DNA of 53,388 nucleotides from Pedosphaera sp. (GTDB lineage Bacteria > Verrucomicrobiota > Verrucomicrobiia > Limisphaerales > DSYF01), in the NCBI GenBank assembly GCA_017853715.1, contig JAFMIZ010000008.1, forward strand, positions 1-53,388. The letters run 5' to 3'. The translations under genes and the position numbers were made by a program. Positions 37,906 through 49,000 of the stretch are shown piece by piece. Each line of letters opens with the position of its first letter. The first letter of the stretch is position 1. The notes below the pieces were generated by a model. It made no database searches. It was not told the DNA's origin and worked only from the letters and a program-made list of their open reading frames with translations.

Positions 37906-39813
37906 ATGGATCGTGAACGATTGGACACGTGGTGTGAACGCGGCATCGTTGCCCTCGTGCTCGGGATTTTGGTGTTCGGCCCGCTGGCGACCGGGGCCGT
38001 TCGCATATTGGAGTTTTTGGTGGTCCAGGGCCTGACGGTCGCGGCCTTGTCCTTGTGGCTGGTGCGCCTTTGGTTGAAGCCGCGTCCGCAATTCCTCATG
38101 CCGCCGCTGGGCTGGGTGGTGCTCGCCTTTACAGGTTACGCCGTCGTTCAATACTTCCTGGCCGACATTGAATACGTCGCCCGTTTGGAGGTCATCCGGG
38201 TGCTGGTGTATGCCTCGGTGTTTTTCTTGATGGTGAACAACCTGCGCAGCCAGGGGACCATCAATCTCCTTGGCTACACGCTGGTCTTTCTGGCCGCGGG
38301 AATCTCCTTTTACGCGTGTTATCAATATTTCTCCGGAGATCACCGCGTCTGGCACTTCGAAAACCCGTTCTACCGCGGCCGCGGCACGGGCACCTACATC
38401 AACCCCAATCACCTCGCCGGCTTCCTGGAAATGCTGTTGCCGCTGGCCATGGCTTACACCATCGCCGGTCGGATGAAGCCCTTGATTCGGGTTCTGCTCG
38501 GTTACTCGGCGTGCGTGATCCTGGTTGGCATCGGGGTCAGCCTCTCACGCGGCGGCTGGCTGGCCACCGGGGGAGCCTTGCTGCTGTTCGTGTTGGTCCT
38601 GGTCTTCCACCGAGGTTACCGGATGGTCGGCGCGGTGTTGTTGGCTGTGCTCGTTCTGGGGGGGGCGTTCGTGGCGCCGAAGTTCATCAAGATTCAGCAA
38701 CGGGCCGAAAGCGCGCTGCGCGAAGCCGCCGATCAGGAATACTCGCGTTATCTGCTCTGGCGACCCGCGTTGGAGCTGTGGTCGCAAGAAAAGCTCATGG
38801 GCGTTGGCCCCGGCCACTTCGACTACCGTTTCCGGAGCGTGCGCCCCCAGGAGATCCAGTTGCGCCCGGACCGCGCCCACAACGATTACCTCAATACGCT
38901 CGTGGACTGGGGCCTCCTCGGCTGCGGATTGGTCTCGCTTGCCCTTTTTCTTCTGTTCCTTGGGGTGCGTAAGTCCTGGCGTCACGCGGGTGGTGCCGCG
39001 CCTGATCTCGGCAGTCGGCGCAGCAATCGTTTTGCCTTCATGCTGGGCGGTACCTTCGGGTTGTTGGCCTTGGCCATCCACTCCGTGGTGGATTTCAACA
39101 TGCACATCCCCGCCAACGCCATCCTCGCGGTAAGTTTGATGGCACTGCTCTCCAGTCATCTGCGTTTTGCGACCGATCGATACTGGTTCAACGCCTCCCG
39201 GCCTGTGACCGTGCTGGTCTCGTTTCTGTTGGCTGCGGCCCTGGCTGCGTTGTCCTTTGCCGGCCAGCGTCGGGCGCATGAATATGTGGCGCTGGTGCAG
39301 GCGGAAAGGGCCGCCGCCTATTCCGCGCCGCGTGCCGAGGCGCTGAAAAAGGCTTTTGCCGCCGAGCCCATGAATTTCGAGACCGCTTTTCAAATCGGCG
39401 AATGTTACCGGGTGCAAAGCTGGGAAGGCGCCGACAACTACGCCGAACTGGCGGAACGCGGGGTGGAGTGGTTCGGTCGCGCCGTCAAGCTGAACCCGCA
39501 TGACGCCTACAGTTTCTTGTGGCAGGGCCTATGCCTCGACTGGCTTGGGCGCCACGATGAAGCCAGGCCGTTGGTGCTGCGTGCCGAGGAGTTGGACCCC
39601 AACGGCTATTACACCGTCGCGCACGTAGGCTGGCATTACGTGCAAGCGGGCCAATACGCCGCCGCCCGGTCCTACTTCGAACGCTCGATGCGGTTGCAAT
39701 GGAAGAACAACCCCATCGCTCAGAACTACCTCGAGATTTGCAACCGCCGCCTGGAAGACCTCGCCAAGGAAGACGAACTGACCCGTGCGCTCCGTTCGCA
39801 GACCATGCAATGA
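37906..39813 (+). CDS. O-antigen ligase family (Wzy_C) polytopic protein with C-terminal TPR-like region
   Basis: Multiple TM helices; RGTGTYINPNHLAGFLEMLLPLAMAY, GPGHFDYRF...RPDRAHNDYLNTLVDWGLLG; C-terminal TPR-like segment. Confidence 0.88.
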   Translation: MDRERLDTWCERGIVALVLGILVFGPLATGAVRILEFLVVQGLTVAALSLWLVRLWLKPRPQFLMPPLGWVVLAFTGYAVVQYFLADIEYVARLEVIRVLVYASVFFLMVNNLRSQGTINLLGYTLVFLAAGISFYACYQYFSGDHRVWHFENPFYRGRGTGTYINPNHLAGFLEMLLPLAMAYTIAGRMKPLIRVLLGYSACVILVGIGVSLSRGGWLATGGALLLFVLVLVFHRGYRMVGAVLLAVLVLGGAFVAPKFIKIQQRAESALREAADQEYSRYLLWRPALELWSQEKLMGVGPGHFDYRFRSVRPQEIQLRPDRAHNDYLNTLVDWGLLGCGLVSLALFLLFLGVRKSWRHAGGAAPDLGSRRSNRFAFMLGGTFGLLALAIHSVVDFNMHIPANAILAVSLMALLSSHLRFATDRYWFNASRPVTVLVSFLLAAALAALSFAGQRRAHEYVALVQAERAAAYSAPRAEALKKAFAAEPMNFETAFQIGECYRVQSWEGADNYAELAERGVEWFGRAVKLNPHDAYSFLWQGLCLDWLGRHDEARPLVLRAEELDPNGYYTVAHVGWHYVQAGQYAAARSYFERSMRLQWKNNPIAQNYLEICNRRLEDLAKEDELTRALRSQTMQ

Positions 39814-39862
39814 CGCGGGACATTTCACTGGCGGAATCCCATTCCAGCCCTATTTTCGGGGT

Positions 39863-40639
39863 GTGAAGCATTGCTCCCGCTCATTATTCCCACTCGCCCT
39901 GTGCGTGGGCGGCCTGCTCGCGCTGTTTGGCGGGCCCCGTTCGCAGGCTCAGGGATACACCGCCGGGCTCTCGCCGGGCCTCAACGCCGCGCTCGTGCGG
40001 TTGTTGGGTGACCACCAGGCCTTCACCGCGCGGTTGCGCATTCGCATGACAGACGGGCAGGGGAAGGAAACTCTTGATGCCCCGATGCAGTTCGCCTTGC
40101 TGGACGGCAAGATGCGCGGGGAACTCGACATCACCAAAATGAAGTCGAGGGATTTGCCGGCCCTCGCGGCCACGGCTGCCAGGAGTGTGGGCATGGAAAA
40201 GGTCGTTACGCTGGTTCGGCCGGATAGGCAGGAAACCTATCTGCTCTATCCTGCGTTTCAGTCGTGCCTCGTCGCGCCGCTCGAAGCGGAGGATGTCGCG
40301 GCGTTGAAGAAGCCCGCTCAGATTCGTCGCGAACCGCTCGCGCGTGAAACGATTGATGGTCATCCGTGCGTGAAGAGCCGCGTGACCGTCACCGAACCCG
40401 ATGGCCTGCCCCATGAGGCGCTGGTCTGGCACGCTGCAGATCTGCAGGAGTTTCCGTTGCGCATTCAAACGGTGGACGGCACGGACACGCTCGTGATGCA
40501 GTTTTCCCGGATCCGCTTCGAGCGGCCGGCCCCAAAGGATTTCGATCTGCCCGCCGGGACGAGCCGTTACCCTGATGCCCAATCGCTGTCGCAGGCCGTC
40601 ATGCAAAGGTGTCTCAGGCAGGCCATCACTGGCCCGTGA
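39863..40639 (+). CDS. Exported hypothetical protein (outer-membrane lipoprotein-sorting/DUF4412-like fold suspected)
   Basis: Signal-peptide-like MKHCSRSLFPLALCVGGLLALFG with GTG start; ETIDGHPCVKSRVTVTEPDGLPHEALVWHAADLQEFPLRIQT. Confidence 0.6.
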   Translation: MKHCSRSLFPLALCVGGLLALFGGPRSQAQGYTAGLSPGLNAALVRLLGDHQAFTARLRIRMTDGQGKETLDAPMQFALLDGKMRGELDITKMKSRDLPALAATAARSVGMEKVVTLVRPDRQETYLLYPAFQSCLVAPLEAEDVAALKKPAQIRREPLARETIDGHPCVKSRVTVTEPDGLPHEALVWHAADLQEFPLRIQTVDGTDTLVMQFSRIRFERPAPKDFDLPAGTSRYPDAQSLSQAVMQRCLRQAITGP

Positions 40640-40682
40640 TCTCCCAGACCCAAAATCCCAGACGCCATCCTCCATTTCTTAT

Positions 40683-42062
40683 ATGCGAATAACCAATCTC
40701 AATCCCGATTCCAACATCGGTGCCAGTTCATGGCTGGTGGAAATGGACGGCCACCGTCTGTTGCTCGATGCTGGCACGCACCCGCGTTACGATGGCCAGG
40801 ACAGCCTGCCGCTCTACGACAACGTCGCAGGACAGGAAGTGGACGCCATCGCCATCACCCACTGCCATCTTGATCACGTGGGCTCTTTGCCGGTCGCCAT
40901 CAATCGCTTTCCCAACGCCCACGTGCTGATGACCGAACTCAGCTACTTCATCGTCGAGCGCGTGTTGCACAACTCGGTCAACGTGATGATCCGTGAGAAG
41001 GAAGAGCGCGGCGTTCGCGACTATCCGCTCTACTCGCATCGCGAAGTCGAGGAGATGGCGCCGCTGTTTCAGGGGTTCCGCTACAATCGCGAGATTGAGT
41101 GGGCGGCGTTTCATAAAGCCCGCGCCGGCGCCCCTTCGCCGACGCTGGAGTTTCTCGACGCAGGTCACACGCTCGGTTCCGCCGGGGTCATGGTGCGGGG
41201 CAAAAAAGAAACGCTGTTTTACACCGGCGACGTTTGTTTCCATGACCAGACGATTCTTCGGGCCGCCCGTTTCGAGGACGTGCGCGCCGATGTGCTCGTC
41301 ATGGAATGCACGCGCGGCAACCGCGCTGTGCCCAGGGGCTTCACCCGCGAAAAGGAGGTCGACCGGCTCGCGGAGTCCATCCAACGCGTTCTCAAGCGTA
41401 AGGGGAGCGTGTTGATCCCCGCCTTTGCGCTGGGACGCACCCAGGAAATCCTGACCCTTCTCGCGCTGCTCATGCGGCAGGGCAAGATCAAGCGGCAACC
41501 CGTTTACATCGGCGGCCTTGGCCGCGTGTTCACTGAGATTTACGACCTTCAAGCCCACCGCACCCATCGCCAGCATAGCAACCTCGCTCTGCACGAGGCG
41601 CTGGAACTCATCGTGGCGAGTCCGGACCAGATTGCGAAAATGAAACTCTCCGGTGCGGGGCGCATCTTCGTCATCACCTCCGGCATGATGAATGAGAACA
41701 CCGCGGCTCACGATCTGGCCGCGCGTATGATGGGCGATCCCAAGCAGGCTATCTTCTTCGTCGGCTACGCGGATCCGGAGACGCCCGGCGGCCGGCTCAA
41801 GGCCGCCAAGCCCGGACAGAAATTCATTTTCAGCGCCGGGGCAGGGGAGCTGGAGCGTAAATGCGAGATTGGCGAGTTCGACCTCACCGCCCACGCCAAT
41901 CGCGCGGACTTGCTGGATTTCGTCAGCCAGGTGGAGCCGCGTGTGGTGTTGCTCACCCATGGCGACGAGGCTTCGCGCAAGTGGATGGAACAACAGATTC
42001 ACGCCCGCCATCCCAAGATGAAAGTCATCCAGCCCAAGCCGGGCAAAACCGTGGACGTCTGA
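40683..42062 (+). CDS. MBL-fold beta-CASP metallo-hydrolase (CPSF73/YSH1-type)
   Basis: ITHCHLDHVGSLP (HxHxDH), FLDAGHTLGSAGVMV, FYTGDVCF, LIPAFALGRTQEIL, ERKCEIGEFDLTAHANRADLL, LTHGDEASRKWM. Confidence 0.9.
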   Translation: MRITNLNPDSNIGASSWLVEMDGHRLLLDAGTHPRYDGQDSLPLYDNVAGQEVDAIAITHCHLDHVGSLPVAINRFPNAHVLMTELSYFIVERVLHNSVNVMIREKEERGVRDYPLYSHREVEEMAPLFQGFRYNREIEWAAFHKARAGAPSPTLEFLDAGHTLGSAGVMVRGKKETLFYTGDVCFHDQTILRAARFEDVRADVLVMECTRGNRAVPRGFTREKEVDRLAESIQRVLKRKGSVLIPAFALGRTQEILTLLALLMRQGKIKRQPVYIGGLGRVFTEIYDLQAHRTHRQHSNLALHEALELIVASPDQIAKMKLSGAGRIFVITSGMMNENTAAHDLAARMMGDPKQAIFFVGYADPETPGGRLKAAKPGQKFIFSAGAGELERKCEIGEFDLTAHANRADLLDFVSQVEPRVVLLTHGDEASRKWMEQQIHARHPKMKVIQPKPGKTVDV

Positions 42063-42143
42063 TATCCCCACCTGTTTCAGCTGCAAAAGCATTGGCCGGG
42101 GCGCGGTCGGATGTTTACGCTGCGCCCCGCATTGATCGACCGC

Positions 42144-42503
42144 ATGAAAATTCGTTACGTCATTCTGATCCTGGTGGGATTGTTCGTGCTTTCACTGGTG
42201 GCTGACCGCAACAGCAGCGTTTTCAACGCCGACCGCGCGCGCTGGATTGCGGCGCTGAATTGGACCGCCGGCGCCATAGGCGTTGCCGTGGCTGCAGCCA
42301 GCTGCATTCGCCTGTTGATGGCCGCCATGCAGGGCGCGAAGCTGCCGCAGGTCATGCCCTCGGTGATTGCTTTCCTGGCCGGGGTGACGCTTTACAGCCT
42401 GTTCTGGGCGGTTCCCGTCGCGCTCGCCGCCGTGGTGGTCGGCTGGCTGGTGGTCGAGCGCTTTCGTCCTTCGGACAAAAGAACTGGCGACGGGCCGGAT
42501 TGA
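42144..42503 (+). CDS. Small multi-TM membrane protein of unknown function
   Basis: MKIRYVILILVGLFVLSLVADRNS..., three hydrophobic segments; ORF track starts at 42111. Confidence 0.5.
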   Translation: MKIRYVILILVGLFVLSLVADRNSSVFNADRARWIAALNWTAGAIGVAVAAASCIRLLMAAMQGAKLPQVMPSVIAFLAGVTLYSLFWAVPVALAAVVVGWLVVERFRPSDKRTGDGPD

Positions 42504-42589
42504 TTTCGAGGACCGAGCCGGGATGGCGGGTTAAACCTCGTTGGCAGCAATGTCCTTGGCGCGCGCCCGCTTTCAGGAGAAACTTCCGC

Positions 42590-45500
42590 GTGCAGGCACG
42601 ATTCCTCCTTGGTCCCGCGGGCAGTGGAAAAAGTTTCCGCTGCATCGAGGAGTTGCACGCTGAACTGCGGCTTGCCGCTGACGGTCCGCCCCTCATTTTT
42701 CTGGCGCCCAAACAGGCTACGTTTCAAATCGAACGGCAGCTGCTTGGAAACGCTTCAGCCAGCTTGGGCCCGTCCCTGACGGGGTACACGCGCCTTCAGA
42801 TCCTCTCCTTCGAACGTCTCGCCGCTTATGTCCTGGCCCAGTCCGGCCGATCCCTGCCGGACACGCTCACGGAAGAGGGCCGGATCATGGTGCTGCGAGC
42901 CTTGCTGGCGCGGCACCATGCCGAGCTGAGAGTCTTTCGGGCCGCCGCGCGGCTGACCGGATTCGCCAACCAGCTCAGCAGCCTGTTGCGCGAATTACAG
43001 TGCGGCCGCGTCACGACGGCGGTGCTGCAGTCCGTGGGCGCCAGGCTTCAAGGGGAGGGACAGTTGCCGGACAAGTTGCACGATCTTGCCTTGCTCCTGG
43101 AGCGCTACGACGATTGGCTGGCGTCCCGTCGGGCCGAGGGGATCCCGCTGGAGGATGCGTCGCGGCTGCTGGACTTGGCGGCGCATGTCCTGCGTGAACA
43201 AACGGCCGGCGGCGTGCGGATTCCCATTGCGGGACTATGGCTCGATGGCTTTGCCGAGATGACGCCGCAGGAAGTGGAGTTGCTCGCGGCTTTGGTGCCG
43301 CACTGCGGGCGCGCCACGCTGGCATTCTGTCTGGATGGCGAGCCGCGCGAAGAAACGCGCTGGTTGTCGCCGTGGACCGTGGTGGGGCGGACGTTTCTGC
43401 ACTGCCGCGCCGCGGTTTCAAAATCGCTTGGGGCCATGCCGCCGGTGGAATTGCTGGCCCGAGATGTCAACCGCAGCCGGTTTGCCGCTGCGCCTGCGCT
43501 TTCCGTTCTGGAACGCGCCTGGGTTGCCGGCCCGGAGCGCGGACAGCCTCGTCCGCAAGTTGACCAGCCGGACGGAAGTGCCGCCGCCGCCGCCGTCCGC
43601 CTCGTGGCCTGTCCCAATGCCGAGGCGGAAGCGACTTTCGCGGCGCGGGAGATCCGTCAACACGTGATGGCTGGCGGACGCTACCGAGATTGCGCCATAC
43701 TGGTTCGCTCTCTGGATGGCTATCATGACGTGCTGCGGCGGACGTTGCGGCGCTATGATATCCCGTTCTTCCTCGACCGACGCGAGCCCGTGGCGCATCA
43801 CCCGCTGGCTGAATTGACACGCTACGCCTTGCGCACCGTGGCGTTTGACTGGCGGCATGACGACTGGTTCGGCGCGCTCAAATCTGGGTTGGCGGGTGTG
43901 CAAGATGCCGAGGTGGACGAGCTTGAGAACGAGGCGTTGAAGCGTGGCTGGGAAGGGCGCGTGTGGCGCGAGCCATTTTCTTTGACGGGCGAAGAGTCGC
44001 TCGCGCAACGTTTGGAGACGTTGCGACAACGCGTCATCCAACCCTTCGCTGCCTTTGCCGAAATCATAAGCGCTGCCCAGTTCAAACCGGATGGAGCCGC
44101 TCTGGCTGACGCGATTGGCGGATTGTGGCGCGGCCTGGAGGTGGAACGAACGCTGGAACGGTGGAACGAGTCTGCGCAGCAGCTTGGAGTTGGCAGTGGG
44201 GCGCACGCGACGGTGTGGGGCCAATTGAGCGACTGGGTTGCCAATTTGGAGCGAGCTTTTGCTGGCGTGGAGCTGCCCTTGCGCGAATGGCTGCCGATCG
44301 TCGAGGCGGGCTTTGGGGGCATGACGGTCGGGGTGATTCCTCCGTCACTGGACCAGGTGCTGCTCGGCAGCGTGGACCGGTCGCGCAATCCTGATTTGCG
44401 GAAGGTGTTCGTGCTGGGAGTGAATGAAGGCATCTTTCCGGCACCGCCCGCTCCGGCGGTGTTGCTGACCGACTCCGATCGTCTTGAACTGGAGGCGCAC
44501 GGCGTCGCTTTGGGGACATCGGCGCGCAGTCAATTGGGGCACGAACGTTACTTTGGTTACATCGCGTTCACGCGTGCGCGGGAGCAGTTGGTCGTCGCCT
44601 GGGCGGAGGCAAACGAAAAAGGGGAGCCGCTGAATCCGTCTTCGTTCATCGATGCGGTTGAGGCCGCGCTGCCGGGCGTGCAACGGAAAACGTATCTCGA
44701 ACCCGACTGGCGCGCGGCTCTTCACCGCGAGGAATGGATGAGGCATCTGGCGCAGGCATGCCAGCGCGAAGTTGATTTAGGCGTGTTAGCTCATGAGCCG
44801 GAAGCGGTCGGATTCCGGGAGCGCTTGGAGCGAAGCATGCAGGCCGTGGGAGCATCGGCGATTCATCCCGCCACGGCGGACCGGCTGTACGGCAGGGAAC
44901 TCAGAACCTCCGTCAGCGCGTTGGAGGATTTTGCGGCATGTCCGTTTCGTTTTATGGCCGCGCGCGGGCTGCGCATCGAGGAGCGCGATGAATTCGTTGT
45001 GGACGCCCGGCAGCGCGGGAGCTTTCAGCACGAGGTGTTGCAGAAATTTCACGAGCGGGTTCAGGCCGGGAAACTGCGCTGGCGGGAAGTGCCCCCCTCG
45101 CTGGCTCGGCAATGGCTGCGCGAGATCGGGGAGGATTGCGCCCGCAACTTCGAGGACGGCCTCTTGCAGGCCGACGAATCGCGGCGGTTCGAGGCATCGG
45201 TCATGCTCGATAATTTGGCGCAGCTCGTCGGCACGCTGGTGGATTGGGCGCGGCACAACGCATTTGATCCCGCCGAGGTCGAAGTCAGCTTTGGTCTGCC
45301 CGATGCCAAGTTGCCCGCATGGAGCATTGCGTTGCCAGACGGCCGCACGCTGAAGTTACGCGGGCGGATTGATCGGATTGATATGTGCCGCCTTGAGGAT
45401 GGCCGGGCGCTCGTGGTGATCTGCGATTACAAGTCCAGCGCACGCGAAATGGACCTCATGAAGGTTGAGGCGGGACTGGAGTTGCAGTTGCTCTCCTACC

Positions 45501-46000
45501 TTGCCGCGCTTTCCCAGATGCCGGAGGCGCAAACATTTCTCGGCGCCCACAAGCTGGTGCCCGCAGGCGTGTTCTACATTCCGCTTCGGCCCAAACTGGA
45601 ATCGACAGCCACTCGCGCAGAGCCGGCGGATTCTGGCGTTGCTGGCAGCGGTGCTTCGTTCCAGCATCGCGGCCGTTTCGACGCCGCCTGGCTGCAACGG
45701 TTCGATGATCGGGGCGCGCCCAAGGGTGAACAATTTCGTTACAGCTTGAAGCGGGATGGAACCTTGGCGGCGCGTGGCAATGATGCCTTGCCTGCTCCTG
45801 ATTTTCCGGAATTGGTGGAAGCGGCTGAAGCGCGACTCCGCCAGATCGGGGAGCGCATTTACAGGGGTGAGGCGGTGGTGAGTCCGTATCGGCACAAGCA
45901 ACAAACCGCATGCGATCTGTGTCCGTATCGGTCGGGCTGCCGGTTCGATCCTTGGGTTACAAGCTTCCGTTCGCTCAAGGGCAGGGAGGCGGAGGGTTGA
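42590..46000 (+). CDS. addB: ATP-dependent nuclease/helicase subunit B (AddB-like, PD-(D/E)XK)
   Basis: ARFLLGPAGSGKSFRCIEEL; VSALEDFAACPFRFMAARGLRI; ALVVICDYKSS; ACDLCPYRSGCRF Fe-S type cysteines. GTG start at 42590 preferred. Confidence 0.88.
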   Translation: MQARFLLGPAGSGKSFRCIEELHAELRLAADGPPLIFLAPKQATFQIERQLLGNASASLGPSLTGYTRLQILSFERLAAYVLAQSGRSLPDTLTEEGRIMVLRALLARHHAELRVFRAAARLTGFANQLSSLLRELQCGRVTTAVLQSVGARLQGEGQLPDKLHDLALLLERYDDWLASRRAEGIPLEDASRLLDLAAHVLREQTAGGVRIPIAGLWLDGFAEMTPQEVELLAALVPHCGRATLAFCLDGEPREETRWLSPWTVVGRTFLHCRAAVSKSLGAMPPVELLARDVNRSRFAAAPALSVLERAWVAGPERGQPRPQVDQPDGSAAAAAVRLVACPNAEAEATFAAREIRQHVMAGGRYRDCAILVRSLDGYHDVLRRTLRRYDIPFFLDRREPVAHHPLAELTRYALRTVAFDWRHDDWFGALKSGLAGVQDAEVDELENEALKRGWEGRVWREPFSLTGEESLAQRLETLRQRVIQPFAAFAEIISAAQFKPDGAALADAIGGLWRGLEVERTLERWNESAQQLGVGSGAHATVWGQLSDWVANLERAFAGVELPLREWLPIVEAGFGGMTVGVIPPSLDQVLLGSVDRSRNPDLRKVFVLGVNEGIFPAPPAPAVLLTDSDRLELEAHGVALGTSARSQLGHERYFGYIAFTRAREQLVVAWAEANEKGEPLNPSSFIDAVEAALPGVQRKTYLEPDWRAALHREEWMRHLAQACQREVDLGVLAHEPEAVGFRERLERSMQAVGASAIHPATADRLYGRELRTSVSALEDFAACPFRFMAARGLRIEERDEFVVDARQRGSFQHEVLQKFHERVQAGKLRWREVPPSLARQWLREIGEDCARNFEDGLLQADESRRFEASVMLDNLAQLVGTLVDWARHNAFDPAEVEVSFGLPDAKLPAWSIALPDGRTLKLRGRIDRIDMCRLEDGRALVVICDYKSSAREMDLMKVEAGLELQLLSYLAALSQMPEAQTFLGAHKLVPAGVFYIPLRPKLESTATRAEPADSGVAGSGASFQHRGRFDAAWLQRFDDRGAPKGEQFRYSLKRDGTLAARGNDALPAPDFPELVEAAEARLRQIGERIYRGEAVVSPYRHKQQTACDLCPYRSGCRFDPWVTSFRSLKGREAEG

Positions 46001-46001
46001 T

Positions 46002-49000
46002 ATGCCAATGACGCCCGCACAGCAGGAAGCGATCGCCGCGCGCGGCAATGTCATCGTGGTGGCGGGTGCCGGCACAGGTAAGACCAGCACGCTGGTGGAG
46101 CGTTGCGTGGCGTTGCTTTCCGAGGGCTGCTCAATCGAGGGCATCCTCATGGTCACGTTCACGGAAGCCGCCGCCGCGGAGATGCGACATCGCTTGCACG
46201 AACGGTTGGCTCAGCCAGCCGCCGCGGCAGATCCGGACCAGGCCATGTGGTGGCAGGAACAGGTGGCGTTGCTGGAGACGGCGCAGATCTGCACGCTGCA
46301 TAGTTTCTGCCTGCAACTCATCCGGGAGAACTTTCACCTGCTGGCCATAGATCCCGCCGTCAAGGTGCTGGACGAACAACAGGTGCGTCCGCTCATCGAA
46401 GAAGCGCTGGAGACGACGTTGCAGCCGCACTTCGAGGGCGCTGGGAGTGGATCGGTGGTGGTCCGTGACTTGATCTTGCGCTACGGGGGCGGCGATCCCA
46501 GGCGTATCAGGTCACTCATTCTGCAACTGCATCGTCATGCGCAGAGTCTTGAGTCTGCTGAGAACTGGTTCGCACGCCAGCTCGCGGCTCTCGAGGTGGC
46601 TGAGCCGGTGCAGTGGCGTGAGTGGCTGCTCATGGAGTTGCACGCTTGGGCGCGACGGTGGCTGTCAGTGGTCCAAAACGCGGCGCGTGAAGCGGGCAAC
46701 TTGAGGCCATGCGAAGAGGCGCTTGGTGATTTGTGGAGTGCTGAGTTAGCGCAGGCTGGGCCATTGCTTGAGGACATCTTGGGCTGTGATGTTGACTGGC
46801 CTGGCAGACAAAAGACGCGGCTGCGTGAACCGGTGAAGGAGATGTTTGAGGAGGCGGCGTTTCTGGCCAGCCAGTTTGCGTCGGTGGCGGGCGTCGAAGG
46901 GCTGGCGGCGGATTGGGAGAACGTTCGGCATCCGCTGCGGGCATTGCTGCACCTGACGCAGGAGTTCGCGGTGCGTTTTGCTGCCTTGAAGCGCGAAGCC
47001 GGCGGGATTGATTTTTCAGACCTTGAACAGTTCGCGCTTCGTTTGCTCTGGGACCAGCAGGGCGAGCTGTCGTCTGTCGCGCGAACCTGGCAGGCGCGGT
47101 TGGAATGCGTCTTTGTGGACGAGTGTCAGGATATCAACGCGGCACAAGATGCGATACTGCGGGCGTTGAGCCGGCAAGGAGAGCCTGCCCGCGATTCCTC
47201 CGACGGGAAGAGGCCGGTGGATGATATGCTGGCAAATCGTTTTCTGGTGGGCGATGTGAAGCAGAGCATTTACCGGTTCCGCATGGCGCGGCCGGAGTTG
47301 TTCATGGGTTATGAGTCGCGTTGGGTAGGCGGGACTGAAGGGCGTCGCGTTTTGCTGGCGGACAATTTCCGCAGTGCGCCGGAAGTGATTGGGTTTGTGA
47401 ACGCCCTGTTCGGTTCGCTCATGCTGGGTGAGGCGGGTGGCGTTGGTTATGAGTCCCTGGTGGCCGGGCGATCCGCGTCGGAGTTTGTATCGCTGGCTCA
47501 GGACGAGCGGCGGGTGGAGTTCCACCTGATCACGAAGGAGGCGGTGGAACAGGCGGCGGACGGTGAGGGCGACGAATTGCTCGCCGTGGAACGTGAGGCC
47601 CGGCTGGTGGCGTTGCGTTTGCAGGAACTCCACCGCAACGGCACACAAATCTGGGACAAGGAGCACAAGTGCCTGCGCCGGGTCGAGTGGCGCGACATGG
47701 CGGTGCTGTTGCGTTCACCAAGCGGGCGGGTCGAGGCGTTCGCGAAGGAATTTCACAAGTGCGGTGTGCCGTTGCAGGCGGCGCGCGGCGGATTCTTTGA
47801 GAGCACGGAGATCCTGGATCTGTTGAGTCTCGTGCGGCTCCTGGACAATCCTCTGCAGGACATCCCCTTGCTGGCGGTGCTGCGGTCGCCGTTGGTGGGG
47901 CTGACGCTGGATGACATCGCCGAGCTCCGGATTCGCAGCCGGCAACGGCGCCTGTGGGCCGCCTTGCACGAGCTGGGCAACAGCTCCGATGGGGCGGTCG
48001 CTGATTTGCGCGGCAGGGTGCGGAGATTTCTTGATGCGTTCGTCGTCTGGCGTGAGGTGGCGCGGCAGTCGGCGCTGTCCGGGTGCGTCGAGCGGGCGTT
48101 GAACGATACCCAGTATGAGTTGCTGATCGGTGCCGGCGAACGCGGCGCGGAAAGGGCCGCCAATGTCCGCAAGTTCGTGCGCATGGTGCGCGAATACGAT
48201 CCGTTCCAGCGGCAGGGCGTGTCCCGCTTTTTGAGGTTCGTGGATGGACTGCTGGCGGCGGAGCAGGACGTCGAGCCTGCCCCGGCTCCGTCGCAGAATG
48301 CGGTGCGGCTGATGAGCATCCACCGGAGCAAGGGATTGGAGTTCCCGGTTGTTGTGGTGGCCTGCCTCGGCACCCAATTCAACTTGGGGGATTTGCATCG
48401 TGACGTGCTGCTCGACGAGCAGTTCGGGTTGTGTGCGAAGGCGGTCGTGCCGCAAGCAGGGGAGCGACATCCCACGGTGGCGCATTGGCTGGCGTCGCGG
48501 CGGCAGCATCGTTTGGCTCTCGCCGAGGAGTTGCGGCTGCTTTATGTGGCGGCAACGCGGGCGCGGGACCATCTGATTATGGTGGGCACGGCCGCTCGCA
48601 AGGACAGCGTTTGGGAATCCCAGCCCGGGCATGTGATCGGTGCCGGGGAGATTGTGGCGGCGCGCTCGCCACTGGATTGGTTGTTGCGCTGGTTGCCGGC
48701 CGTCACTCGCGGCGAAGATTGGCGGGAAGGATGGGGCGCAAATGACCTGCTGCGCTGGAGATTGGTGCTGGATCCGAAAGAGTGGGGGGGGGCGGCGGAT
48801 CAGGAGGGCTCGGGCGCCGCTCGTGCCGTGGAACCGGCCGGGATATCTGCTGGCAGTGGGTCGGAGTGTCAGCAGATCGGGACGCGGATTCGGTGGCAGT
48901 ATCCCCACTCGGCGGCCACGCAGGAGGCGGCCAAGTCCAACGTGACGGCGTTGCGACATCGCGCGGAGCGGTGGCTGGATGAGGATGCCAGTGATTGGAC

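Noticed and set aside
40728-42092. 454-aa minus-strand ORF opposite the beta-CASP gene
   Set aside because: Antisense to a gene with intact catalytic motifs; no supporting features.
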